From contig NZ_FRAH01000010.1 in NCBI RefSeq assembly GCF_900142265.1, positions 1-64,000 of the forward strand: 64,000 nucleotides of DNA, given 5' to 3'. Source of the DNA: Anaerotignum lactatifermentans DSM 14214. GTDB lineage: Bacteria; Bacillota; Clostridia; Lachnospirales; Anaerotignaceae. Shown piece by piece: positions 17,709-26,354 of the stretch (the stretch's first letter is position 1; every line of letters begins with the position of its first letter). Both the position numbers and the translations under genes were made by a program. The notes under the pieces were generated by a model. That model was not told the origin of the DNA. It searched no databases and saw only the letters and a list, made by a program, of their open reading frames with translations.

Positions 17709-18143
17709 TCAGTCCTCCTGATCAATGGACGCTTCTGCTGCCATCGACAAAAGTCTTTTAAACTCTGCCCGTTCCTTTTCTGTCATGCGCTGGGTCATCC
17801 GCTGAAAGGTAGCTTCAATCTCTTCCTTAATAAAAGGATATACCTCCCATGACTTTTCTGTTGGCTGAATGTCAAATGTCCGCTTATCTTTTGCATTGGT
17901 CGTACGAGTCAGAAATCCCAGCTCCACCAACTTTGTAACCGTTTTTGCAATAACACTTTTATCCAGAGCCAAGCGCTTTGTAATTTCATCTTGTGTCAGC
18001 TGTTTGAAATCACAAATGATTAAAATCACAACAGCCTGTGCTGCTGTCAGATTATGCTGCAAACAACAGTTATTGAGCCACATATGGGATTTTCGATATA
18101 AAATCGAAATGGATTTAAAGGGACTTTCAATGATATTTGGCAT
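17709..18143 (-). CDS. MarR-family repressor, divergent to an MFS gene
   Basis: A 144-residue winged-helix protein. The HTH region reads LTQDEITKRLALDKSVIAKTV, followed by a wing with LTRTTNAKDKRTFDIQ, typical of MarR. Start ATG 18143 has AGGAGG eight bases upstream. It is transcribed away from the MFS-CBS gene. The 140-base gap holds two nearly identical long palindromes that overlap both promoters, so autoregulation plus control of the transporter is very likely. MarR repressors usually release DNA on binding small phenolic or drug-like ligands. Confidence 0.9.
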   Translation of the reverse strand: MPNIIESPFKSISILYRKSHMWLNNCCLQHNLTAAQAVVILIICDFKQLTQDEITKRLALDKSVIAKTVTKLVELGFLTRTTNAKDKRTFDIQPTEKSWEVYPFIKEEIEATFQRMTQRMTEKERAEFKRLLSMAAEASIDQED

Positions 18144-18168
18144 AATAAAACCTCCTTTTTACAGAAAC

Positions 18169-18197
18169 ATTATAATCTTAATTGGTGGCAATTGCAA
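18169..18197 (-). promoter_or_regulatory. Promoter of the MarR gene
   Basis: On the minus strand, -35 TTGCAA (18197-18192), a 17-base spacer and -10 TATAAT (18174-18169). The -35 lies inside the left palindromic operator. Confidence 0.7.
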
Positions 18198-18203
18198 CTA
18201 GTT
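18180..18203. promoter_or_regulatory. MarR operator 1 (imperfect palindrome)
   Basis: A 24-base sequence with core GTGGCAATTGCAAC. It differs from operator 2 at three positions. It covers the -35 of the marR promoter and abuts the -35 of the MFS promoter. Confidence 0.8.
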
Positions 18204-18204
18204 A

Positions 18205-18233
18205 TTGACTTGTGAACCATTCTTTGCTATATT
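18205..18233 (+). promoter_or_regulatory. Promoter of the MFS-CBS gene
   Basis: TTGACT (18205-18210), 17-base spacer, TATATT (18228-18233). It is bracketed by the two MarR operators. Confidence 0.8.
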
Positions 18234-18235
18234 AA

Positions 18236-18259
18236 AACTAGTGGCAATTGCCACTAGTT
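18236..18259. promoter_or_regulatory. MarR operator 2 (perfect 24-bp palindrome)
   Basis: A perfect palindrome of 24 bases with core GTGGCAATTGCCAC and arms AACTA/TAGTT, starting three bases after the -10 of the MFS promoter. It therefore covers the transcription start. Its centre is 56 bases from that of operator 1. Confidence 0.85.
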
Positions 18260-18285
18260 TTGGTTAAAAAAGGAGTTGTATTCAT

Positions 18286-19975
18286 ATGGAAACCATTCAA
18301 AAAATCTGGAATAAAAAGTTTATATTGCTTTTTATTACCAACCTCTTGGTACTGGCAGCCTTTTATGCTTCCATCCCCATCATTCCGGTATATTGTCAGG
18401 AAATCGGCATCACCGGCTCTGGCATCGGGATTGTATTGACTGCCATGTCCGTTGCAACCATTCTGTTCCGTCCCATTGCGGGATATCTGCTGGATAACTT
18501 TAACCGTTATCGTGTTTATCTGTTGTTTCTGGCTTTGTTCTGTCTGGCATTTCCCAGCTTTATCGCATTCCCCATTTTTGGCGCTTTGATTGTCATCCGT
18601 CTGTATATGGGCGCTGTATATTCTGTCTGCGGTTCTGCCACAATGACACTTGCCAGCGATGTACTGCCTCCCACAAAAATTACGGAAGGCATCAGCAGAT
18701 TTGCATTCACCATTTCCATTGGGATGGCAGTAGGTCCTTATGTGGGCATTCAGGTACAAAACCATCTGGACAGCAAGGCTTCTTTCCTGACAGTCTTTGC
18801 CATTTCCGTCATTGCTTTGATTTGCGTGTCCTGCTGCAGAATCAAATATCCCAAAGTAAAACGGAAAAAATTCTCCATCAAAGATTCCATCTATAATCCC
18901 GCACTGCCCTTTATGTTCAACATGACTTTCCTCATGATTCCTTACGGGGCAGTCATCGCATACTCTTCCATTTTGGCGCAGGAAAAAAAATCTCATGTCT
19001 TTTCTTCCTTACTTCTATATTTGCCTTGTGATCGGTATGCTGTTGTCTAAAATTTCTACACAGAAAATGATTGATGCCGGCAAACATCGTGTGCTTGTTT
19101 ACATCAGTCTGATCATTCTGGTAATCACCATGACCAGTTACATCTTCCTGACAACAGGTGCACATCTGCTGATTACAGGGTTCTTCTTCGGTATCGGTTA
19201 TGGCATTTTGCAGCCACTTTTCCAATCTTTCGTTACTGGTACAACACCTGCGCCAAAACGAGGCGTTGCCAATGCTACCTACTTACTCTCCTACGACATC
19301 GGCATTGGCATCGGCTCCCTGTTGATGGGATGCTTACAGGAAAGCATCGGTTTGCAGAAAGGCTTTGCGTTGACAGCCATCGCTTATGTGGTTGGCGGGA
19401 TTATCTATATTGTTTATTCCGACCGGTATTATCGGAAACTTAGAAAAGCAGCTTCTGCAGAAGCACCTGAAAAAGAAGTCCATACATTGGCACCTTATAT
19501 GAAAAAAGAAGTATATGCTTTGCAGGAAGACGCAACTGTCTATGATGCCATTGCCTTCTTCTCCGAAAAAAATATCAGCGGTGCTCCCATTCTTTCCAAA
19601 GAAGGTACTGCCATTGGTTTTATCAGTGATGGCGACATCATGTGATATATGAAAGAAGGAAAACTGGCTCCCATGGCAACAGACAGTTCCACACTCTTTA
19701 TGGAATATCTTTGGGACCCTGATGCTGAATTCCGTGAAAAAATCAACACCATCATGCATCTGAATATATTGGAAATCGGTACCAAAAAAGCCATTACCAT
19801 TGATGCAGACGCATCCATCCAAGAAGTCTGCAAACTATTGGGCGAATCAGGTGTGAAAAAAGTACCTGTTGTATCTGACAATAAAGTAGTGGGTATTCTT
19901 CTTCGCTCAGCTATCATCAACTATCTGGAAAAACAATATCTGGAGCAAGCAAAAACTACACACCAAGCTGGATAA
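18286..19975 (+). pseudogene. MFS transporter fused to a CBS-domain pair, broken by frameshift and stop
   Basis: The three consecutive reading segments belong to one gene. Residues 1-235 and the next frame (from about 18990) give a 12-helix major facilitator exporter (IPVYCQEIGITGSGIGIVL, FRPIAGYLLDNFNRY, TPAPKRGVANATYLL). After about 19480 come two CBS motifs (VYDAIAFFSEKNISGAPIL; ITIDADASIQEVCKLL). Two lesions are visible: an A-run of eight at 18983-18990, one base too long to stay in frame, and TGA at 19643-19645 where CGA (Arg) fits SDGDIMRYM. MFS-CBS fusions are uncommon; CBS pairs usually bind adenine nucleotides and could gate the pump. ATG 18286 follows AAGGAG. Confidence 0.85.
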
Positions 19976-20155
19976 TACATCACCTATCATAGTTTTGTAA
20001 TTTAAAGGGGAAAATTGAAAAGTTTTCTCCCTTTCCTTTTGCAAACAAAAAAGCAGCTTCCACTTGAGAAAATAGTGCTTTTCCTTAATTTCTTAAAAGA
20101 AACTGCGATGGTCCCGTTAGAAGAACGCATTCCTTGTATCATTCAGATAAATAGA

Positions 20156-20200
20156 AGAAAGCTGGAAACCCTTTGATTCAAGGATTCCAGCTTTCTTTTT
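20156..20200 (+). terminator. Terminator after the MFS-CBS gene
   Basis: AGAAAGCTGGAA (20156-20167) pairs with TTCCAGCTTTCT (20185-20196), followed by TTTT. The same 12-base arms recur in the terminator after blaR1. The 180 bases between the MFS stop and this hairpin hold no gene. Confidence 0.8.
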
Positions 20201-20239
20201 ACATTATTTTCTGAATCGATATATTTTTAAAAGAATCTC

Positions 20240-21085
20240 TTATGCTTCATAGATAAAATTGTCAATCAATCTTGTTTTGCCGATATAAACTGCCATGGCA
20301 ACCAATACAGTTCCTTTGATTTCTGCAACAGGCTGAATGGAAATGGCATCTACCGCCTGCACGTAATCGATTTTTGCCAGAGGTTCTTCTTCGATGAGCT
20401 GTTTCATTTTTTCAACGATAACGTCCGCATTTCTTTCGCCCTTCTGAATCAGTTCCTGTCCCAAACCTACCGCTTTGCTCAGCACAAGGGCAGCTTTTCT
20501 TTCTTCGGGATTCAGATAAGTATTTCTGGAGCTTTTTGCCAGTCCATCTGCTTCTCTGACGATAGGGCAGCCTACGATTTCAATGTCAAAATTCAGATCT
20601 CTTACCATACGTTTGATGATAGCAAGCTGCTGTGCGTCCTTCTGACCGAAATATGCTCTGTCGGGCGCAACAATATGGAACAGTTTGCTTACCACTGTGC
20701 AGACCCCTCTGAAATGAATGGGTCTTGTTTTACCGCACAGTTCATCAGAAAGAGATTCCATTGTTACATAAGTATGGAAGTCATCAAAATACATTTCTTC
20801 CGGTTCAGGATTGAAAATCAACGCAGCGCCTACATCTTCGCAGAGAGCCGCATCCCTCTGAATATCTCTGGGGTATGTGGCAAGGTCTTCACCGGGACCA
20901 AACTGTGTAGGATTGACAAACACACTGACAACCACTTTATCGTTTTCCTTGCATGCTCTGTCAATGAGGCTTTTATGTCCTTCATGCAGATAGCCCATGG
21001 TGGGTACCAGACCAACAGACAACCCCTGTTTTCTCCAGTTCTTTACTTCGTTTCTTACTTCAGAAATGGTTTTTACAATATTCAT
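20240..21085 (-). CDS. panC: Pantothenate synthetase
   Basis: A 281-residue enzyme that joins pantoate and beta-alanine with ATP via a pantoyl-adenylate. Characteristic blocks are visible: VPTMGYLHEGHKSLI (HIGH-like nucleotide motif), NPTQFGPGEDL, RPIHFRGVCTVV, YFGQKDAQQ, and the KMSKS-like region KSSRNTYL. The length is normal. The ATG is preceded by AAGGAGAAG, 12 bases after the panB stop. It is the last gene of the panG-panB-panC unit. Beta-alanine could come from pyrimidine degradation (window 9019-13845) or from PanD, which is not in the window. Confidence 0.96.
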   Translation of the reverse strand: MNIVKTISEVRNEVKNWRKQGLSVGLVPTMGYLHEGHKSLIDRACKENDKVVVSVFVNPTQFGPGEDLATYPRDIQRDAALCEDVGAALIFNPEPEEMYFDDFHTYVTMESLSDELCGKTRPIHFRGVCTVVSKLFHIVAPDRAYFGQKDAQQLAIIKRMVRDLNFDIEIVGCPIVREADGLAKSSRNTYLNPEERKAALVLSKAVGLGQELIQKGERNADVIVEKMKQLIEEEPLAKIDYVQAVDAISIQPVAEIKGTVLVAMAVYIGKTRLIDNFIYEA

Positions 21086-21096
21086 TTTTCTTCTCC

Positions 21097-21924
21097 TTAA
21101 TATAACTTTTTGATGACGTCTTCAGAAATGGCAAAGGTGTGTTCGGGAGCCGGGAAAGAACCTTCCTGCACATCTGCAATATAATCCCGGAACGCCTGTG
21201 TCATCATTTCTCCAACATTTGCGTATTTCTTTACGAATTTTGGTGTAAAGTCAGAGAACAGTCCCAGCATATCCTGATATACCAAAATCTGACCATCGCA
21301 TCCTGCGCCTGCACCAATGCCAATAGTAGGAATGGAGATGGATTTAGAAATCAGTTCAGCCAATTTTGCAGGAACACATTCCAATACCACTGCAAAAGCA
21401 CCTGCTTCTTCTACGGCTTTGGCATCTTCCAGCAGTTTTTTCGCTGCTTCTTCACTCTTGCCCTGTACTTTGAAACCACCAAAAGCGTTGATGGACTGAG
21501 GTGTCAGACCAATATGCGCCATAACGGGGATGGAAGCGTTTGTAATGGCTCTGATCTGCGGGCATACACTTGCGCCGCCTTCCAGTTTCACCGCCTGACA
21601 TCTGCCTTCTTTCATGAGTCTGCCTGCATTGTAAACAGCTTCTTCAACGGATACCTGATAGGACATAAAAGGCATATCTCCTACAACCAATGTGTTTTTT
21701 GCACCGCGGCACACAGCGGCTGTATGATGGATCATATCTTCCATAGTTACAGGAAGCGTATCTTCATAACCCAACATAACCATTCCCAAGGAATCCCCAA
21801 CCAGAATACCGTTGATACCTGCTTCGTCCATCAGCTTTGCTGTGGAATAGTCATAAGCAGTAAGCATGGAAATTTTTTCGCCTTTTGCCTTCTGTTCTCT
21901 AAATGTGGATACTGTGTTTTTCAT
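21097..21924 (-). CDS. panB: Ketopantoate hydroxymethyltransferase
   Basis: A 275-residue TIM-barrel enzyme transferring a hydroxymethyl group from methylene-tetrahydrofolate to 2-oxoisovalerate. Family blocks are seen: [31 protein letters not shown] (metal-binding Asp), [26 protein letters not shown], and [20 protein letters not shown]. The start is placed at the second of two adjacent ATGs (21924), eight bases after GGAGG. The gene overlaps the end of panG by 26 bases, which implies translational coupling. Confidence 0.96.
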   Translation of the reverse strand: MKNTVSTFREQKAKGEKISMLTAYDYSTAKLMDEAGINGILVGDSLGMVMLGYEDTLPVTMEDMIHHTAAVCRGAKNTLVVGDMPFMSYQVSVEEAVYNAGRLMKEGRCQAVKLEGGASVCPQIRAITNASIPVMAHIGLTPQSINAFGGFKVQGKSEEAAKKLLEDAKAVEEAGAFAVVLECVPAKLAELISKSISIPTIGIGAGAGCDGQILVYQDMLGLFSDFTPKFVKKYANVGEMMTQAFRDYIADVQEGSFPAPEHTFAISEDVIKKLY

Positions 21925-22786
21925 CATCGATAACCTCCGCAACGTTTACATAGTCCCTTTCGGGATGTTTTTCTCCTGCTATCGCCAATAACTGCTCTGA
22001 CAAAAGAAGATAGATTTTCATTAAATCTGCTCCTGCTTTTGCATCAGAAATGTTTTGAATAGATTGGATGTGCTTTTCTATGGTAGAAACATCTGCCCGT
22101 TCCACTGGTCCAGTCAGTGCGTCCACAGGACCTTTTTCCGCAACAGCCTGTGCATTGCCCAAAAACAATGGAATCAAAGCCTTTTGCGCATCCTTCTCTT
22201 CAAAACCGCAGTTTTCCAAAATATGTACGCCCAAAGAATAGAGTCCTGTTACCAAATTGCTGACAACAACAGCACCACAATGGTACAGAGATTTATTTTC
22301 ACTGTCCATCACAATGACTTTACAGCCAGCATCCCGGAGCAAATCTTTCATTTCCTGTAGATGGTCAGCCGATCCTTCCAGTGTAAAATAAGCCTGTCCC
22401 AATTCTTTGTATGTATCATATTTACTGCTTACGGCGTATAGCGGATGTACGGAATATACGGATGCACCAAGTTTTTCACCATCAAAAAAAGCGGCTGATG
22501 AAATCGAGCCGCTGCAATGACAAATATTTTTATTTTTTATATCCAGATTTTTTATGCAATCCCAAACCATACAAATTTGCCCATCCGGCACTGTCACAAA
22601 AAGGGTGTCACTATCCCGCACAATGTCCACAATAGTGACATAGACTTTTGTTTCTGTAAAATCTGCTGCTGATTTGGCTGATTCTGGTGTTTTGCTGTAA
22701 TAACCCACTACATCTACGCCGTGGGACTTCAAATATTTTCCCAGGGAAAAACCTACCTTCCCTGCACCAATAAAACCAACTTTCAT
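21899..22786 (-). CDS. panG: PanG-type ketopantoate reductase (Rossmann/DUF2520)
   Basis: A 295-residue protein. Residues 1-125 are a Rossmann NAD(P) fold ([17 protein letters not shown]), and the C-terminal part is a DUF2520-type helical domain ([35 protein letters not shown]). This architecture was shown in Francisella to be PanG, a ketopantoate reductase unrelated in detail to PanE. Its place as first gene of a unit with panB and panC supports the same role: reduction of ketopantoate to pantoate with NADPH. The start at 22786 follows GAGGAG; an upstream GTG is too close to that site. Confidence 0.85.
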   Translation of the reverse strand: MKVGFIGAGKVGFSLGKYLKSHGVDVVGYYSKTPESAKSAADFTETKVYVTIVDIVRDSDTLFVTVPDGQICMVWDCIKNLDIKNKNICHCSGSISSAAFFDGEKLGASVYSVHPLYAVSSKYDTYKELGQAYFTLEGSADHLQEMKDLLRDAGCKVIVMDSENKSLYHCGAVVVSNLVTGLYSLGVHILENCGFEEKDAQKALIPLFLGNAQAVAEKGPVDALTGPVERADVSTIEKHIQSIQNISDAKAGADLMKIYLLLSEQLLAIAGEKHPERDYVNVAEVIDDEKHSIHI

Positions 22787-23112
22787 GCCCTTCACTCCTC
22801 TCCGGGTAGTGATGGCATAAAAAATCTGTCATTTCCGGTATCGCTTGTCTTCAATACGATCCTGAATCATTATAAAAAATAAAATAATCGCGGTACAGCT
22901 TCTTTCCGAATACCATCCGCCAACAATATAACACATCTGCATACATTTGTCTATCAAAAAATTGGTAAATTTCACTTTTCATTTCTGGTTGAAATCTTAC
23001 AATACCTTGTAATTTCGGCATTTTTATACCATATGCCTACAATCTTAAAATACATATTGCATATATTTTTTGATAAAAACATATCAAACATATCTCCCTA
23101 CGCTTTTCTAAA
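22787..23112. other. Divergent intergenic region, panG / blaI
   Basis: About 330 AT-rich bases between the leftward pan operon and the rightward blaI promoter. No gene, riboswitch or clear pan promoter was recognised. Confidence 0.5.
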
Positions 23113-23158
23113 TTGACTTATGACAAAGTAGAAATTATAATATATATTACAGTTGTAA
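23113..23158 (+). promoter_or_regulatory. blaI promoter with BlaI-type operator
   Basis: TTGACT (23113-23118), 17-base spacer, TATAAT (23136-23141), then a dyad TTACAGTTGTAA (23147-23158) over the start point. The dyad fits the TACA-NN-TGTA core bound by BlaI/MecI repressors, so autoregulation is likely. Confidence 0.8.
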
Positions 23159-23179
23159 GATTAAAAAGTGGTGATATTT

Positions 23180-23557
23180 ATGAAAAAACTTCCCCAAATT
23201 TCGGAAGCAGAATATGAAGTAATGAAAGTTATCTGGAAATATGCCCCCATTAACACCAATGAGATTACAGATAAATTATTACAGTGTACCGATTGGAGCC
23301 CCAAAACCATCCATACACTTATCAAACGCCTTGCGGGAAAAGGCGCCATCACTTACGAAAAACAAAGTCGGGTATTTGTGTATACACCCCTTATCCAAGA
23401 ACAGGATTATCTCAAACAGGAAAGCGATTCTTTTTTAAACCGTTATTTTAACGGCAATATTTCAGCTATGGTTTCTGCATATTTGGAGGATGATGAATTA
23501 TCGAAGTCCGACATTGAAGAACTGCGCACCCTTCTTTCCAGAAAAGGAGGCGAATGA
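23180..23557 (+). CDS. blaI: BlaI/MecI/CopY-family repressor
   Basis: A 125-residue winged-helix repressor. It starts MKKLPQISEAEYEVMKVIWK, the typical BlaI opening, followed by the recognition helix DWSPKTIHTLIKRLAGKG and wing ITYEKQSRVFVYTP. The C-terminal helices (SAMVSAYLEDDELSKSDI) form the dimerisation domain that BlaR1 signalling inactivates by cleavage. ATG 23180 is chosen because the GTGGTG before it is the only ribosome-like site; a GTG at 23168 is part of it. The stop is one base before the blaR1 ATG. Confidence 0.92.
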   Translation: MKKLPQISEAEYEVMKVIWKYAPINTNEITDKLLQCTDWSPKTIHTLIKRLAGKGAITYEKQSRVFVYTPLIQEQDYLKQESDSFLNRYFNGNISAMVSAYLEDDELSKSDIEELRTLLSRKGGE

Positions 23558-23558
23558 T

Positions 23559-25349
23559 ATGTTTCTTTTCATGATTCGTTTTCTGATCTGCAATATCTAT
23601 CTCTGCGGAGTCATCGGCATATTATTTTTACTGAAGCACATATGCAGAAAAACATTGCCGCCTCGCAGGCAATATCATATTTGGCTTTTATTTTTATGTC
23701 TGCTGGCTGTACCCTTTCTTCCCTTTTCGCTGAAAGGCATTTGGGAATGGGTACCAACGATGGGAAACAGTTTTCTCTTTTCCAAAACAACGGCTGTTCC
23801 CACTTCAAATATTGGAGAAACCAAAGATTTTGCTCTTAACTTCGCAAATGACTTTACTGTTTCAGTCAATCAAGATTCCGATTCTTTTTTAGGATGGTTC
23901 TTAGCAAGCATTTGGCTTTGCGGGATGATCATTACAGCCATCAAGTTATGCCGTTCCTACCTGCATCTACGAACACTAGAAACATCTGCTCTGCCTGTGC
24001 AGAATGACAATGTACGCCAATTATTTGTTTCCTGCTTGCAAGAATGCGGTATTACAAAAGAAATTCCTATTTTTAGCACTGCATTTCTGCGCACTCCCAT
24101 ACTGGTTGGAGTTTGGAAACCACGAATCTATATCCCTATTTCCATAATGAACGATTCTAGTGAGGAGGATTTACGACTCATAATGATGCATGAATTGGCA
24201 CACGAGAAACATAAAGATAATCTGGTAAATCACTTCATCAATCTAGCTGGTATTGTGTATTGGTTTCATCCATTCGTTGGTTTCGCTTTCAAAGAAATGC
24301 GCAGCATACAGGAAATTGCATGTGATGAAGCTGTATTGGAAATGCTGGATATGCCCCAGCACTTGGAATACGGAAACACTCTGCTGCGTTTTGCAGAAAG
24401 AAACGCACTGGAAACCTTTCCAGCAGCCGCAAGTCTTATAAACAGCAAAAAACAAATGAAAAGGCGTATCCTGCATATTGTTCAATATGAAATGCCAACA
24501 AAAAAGAAACAGCGGAAAAGTATATGTATTCTCGTAAGTGCTGCGCTGTTTTTATGGGGTATCTCTCCGGCATTCTCTATTTATGGTGCAGAACAAGACC
24601 AGTATGACTGGAATACAACCTCCCAAAATATCACTTCTGTTGACCTTTCAACCTATTTTGGAGATGATGAAGGCTCTTTTGTGCTGTATGATTTGGAAGA
24701 AGATGCATGGCAGATTTACAATATGGAACAGGCGGAAAAGCGCATCTCCCCTGATTCCACCTACAAAATTTATGATGCATTATTCGCGCTGGAAGAAGGC
24801 ATCATAACGCCTGACCATTCTTTCATGGCATGGGATGGGCAAGCGAATCCGTTTTCCGCTTGGAATGCCGACCAAACATTATCCTCTGCCATGGCAGCGT
24901 CTGTAAACTGGTATTTTCAGACCTTAGATGCCCAGCTTGGCAGTGATTGTCTTGCTGCATATTTCCAGAAAATCGGATATGGCAATGGCGATGTCACAGG
25001 AGATATTTCTTCCTACTGGATGGAATCTTCCCTGAAGATTTCTCCCATCGAACAAGTGGAACTGCTGACGAAACTATATCAAAATGAATTTGATTTTGCA
25101 CCTGAAAATATCGAAGCCGTAAAAGAAGCCATCCAACTTTCTGCTTCTTCTGACACTGCATTATACGGAAAAACAGGGACAGGAAGAGTCAACGGCGAAG
25201 ATATAAATGGCTGGTTTGTGGGTTCTGTAGAAGATGGTCAACACACATACATCTTTGCCTGCAACATTCAGTCTGATGCAAATGCTACAGGCAGTCGCGC
25301 ATCTGGAATCGCACTTTCCATCCTATCCGATCAGCATATTTTGCCATAA
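23559..25349 (+). CDS. blaR1: BlaR1-type beta-lactam sensor / M56 metalloprotease
   Basis: A 596-residue membrane sensor. Helices occur near residues 1-20, 27-55 and 105-125, then the M56 protease domain with zinc motif MMHELAHEKHKDN, then a further helix near 325-345. The extracellular C-terminal domain is penicillin-binding-like with all three active-site motifs: STYK (Ser-x-x-Lys), SVNW (Ser-x-Asn) and KTGTG. Acylation by a beta-lactam would activate the cytosolic protease and lead to loss of BlaI. AAGGAGG precedes the ATG. No beta-lactamase or PBP gene is adjacent; the divergent genes at 25446-27560 carry BlaI-like boxes instead. Confidence 0.93.
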   Translation: MFLFMIRFLICNIYLCGVIGILFLLKHICRKTLPPRRQYHIWLLFLCLLAVPFLPFSLKGIWEWVPTMGNSFLFSKTTAVPTSNIGETKDFALNFANDFTVSVNQDSDSFLGWFLASIWLCGMIITAIKLCRSYLHLRTLETSALPVQNDNVRQLFVSCLQECGITKEIPIFSTAFLRTPILVGVWKPRIYIPISIMNDSSEEDLRLIMMHELAHEKHKDNLVNHFINLAGIVYWFHPFVGFAFKEMRSIQEIACDEAVLEMLDMPQHLEYGNTLLRFAERNALETFPAAASLINSKKQMKRRILHIVQYEMPTKKKQRKSICILVSAALFLWGISPAFSIYGAEQDQYDWNTTSQNITSVDLSTYFGDDEGSFVLYDLEEDAWQIYNMEQAEKRISPDSTYKIYDALFALEEGIITPDHSFMAWDGQANPFSAWNADQTLSSAMAASVNWYFQTLDAQLGSDCLAAYFQKIGYGNGDVTGDISSYWMESSLKISPIEQVELLTKLYQNEFDFAPENIEAVKEAIQLSASSDTALYGKTGTGRVNGEDINGWFVGSVEDGQHTYIFACNIQSDANATGSRASGIALSILSDQHILP

Positions 25350-25366
25350 AATAAAAGATTAATATA

Positions 25367-25419
25367 AGAAAGCTGGAATTCTTTACTAATTTAGGAATTC
25401 CAGCTTTCTTTGTTTTTTA
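25367..25419 (+). terminator. Terminator after blaR1
   Basis: AGAAAGCTGGAATT (25367-25380) pairs perfectly with AATTCCAGCTTTCT (25396-25409), followed by TTGTTTTTT. It lies 18 bases after the blaR1 stop. Confidence 0.85.
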
Positions 25420-25445
25420 TATAATAGCCCCGAGTGATCTCTCAA

Positions 25446-26321
25446 TTATTCTGTCATCAATTCAGACAATATTATAGAAGCATTTTCTTTCTTCCATTGT
25501 TCTGCTGCATATCTGCATGGCGTGGTATTTCCGTATTTTGCGACATATTCCATGCAGATAGACGCCTGCTCCGTTTCTTTCAATGCTTCATAACACATGG
25601 CTAACATATATTGTCTTTGCACTTCTTGATAATTTGTTTTCTTTTGGATGTTCTGGAGGAGTTCCACTGCGTCAGCATACTTCCCTTCCAAAAACAATTT
25701 TTTCCCTAAGAAAATTCCATTTTTACGGAATAGTTTTTCACCCTTTTGATACAGTCCTGCAAATTCTTCCTCGCTTCTATTTTCAAAAGAGGATGCCAGC
25801 TGCACACTCAATGTTGTATTTCGGTAAAGGTTTGTCGTTTTCTTGCCCTGCCAATGATTTTGCAGATAAGCCATTGCCTTAGGGAAACGATGCTCTGCCA
25901 TCAGCGCCAATACATACCGCTGCTGCACCAGTGTAAAAACTGATTTCTGGAAATCTTTTGGTTTAATTTCTGTTCCGTAAGATACAGCATATTCCATGAG
26001 TTCCAGATATTTTTTTGTATCACACTCTTCCAAGAGAATCTTATCGAATTTCTCAAAATCATGAATGATTTGATATAGAATACTGCCCATGCCCACAATA
26101 ATTCCAATAATGCCGCAAAGAATCAGCAAATATCCATGGGTATTAATCCATCCATTTGCCATGGTTTCCATAAACAGAATTTGTGTTTTATGAGGAAAGG
26201 GACTGCCTAAAAACATGCTGACAACGCCCATCATGGCAAAATAAGCAATTACGCATATGATAACTGCTTTTAATTTCCCTCGTTTGTATTTTTCATAAAG
26301 TTTTTCAATCTGTTCTTTCAT
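25446..26321 (-). CDS. Membrane-anchored helical-repeat (TPR-like) protein
   Basis: A 291-residue protein with two N-terminal transmembrane helices (about residues 18-40 and 63-83), then a mostly helical cytosolic part. Repeating pairs such as EEFAGLYQKGEKLFRKNG, EGKYADAVELLQNIQK and RQYMLAMCYEALKETEQASI resemble tetratricopeptide repeats. I know no function. It follows the lipoprotein gene by 33 bases and shares its promoter, which carries BlaI-like boxes. This suggests a membrane complex induced under cell-wall stress, which is inference. Confidence 0.7.
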   Translation of the reverse strand: MKEQIEKLYEKYKRGKLKAVIICVIAYFAMMGVVSMFLGSPFPHKTQILFMETMANGWINTHGYLLILCGIIGIIVGMGSILYQIIHDFEKFDKILLEECDTKKYLELMEYAVSYGTEIKPKDFQKSVFTLVQQRYVLALMAEHRFPKAMAYLQNHWQGKKTTNLYRNTTLSVQLASSFENRSEEEFAGLYQKGEKLFRKNGIFLGKKLFLEGKYADAVELLQNIQKKTNYQEVQRQYMLAMCYEALKETEQASICMEYVAKYGNTTPCRYAAEQWKKENASIILSELMTE

Positions 26322-26354
26322 AAGTTATTCGCCTGCCTTTTTATCATTTCAGTT

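Noticed and set aside
23559-25349. Beta-lactamase or penicillin-binding protein
   Set aside because: The penicilloyl domain follows an M56 HExxH protease domain and membrane helices, which is the BlaR1 sensor layout.
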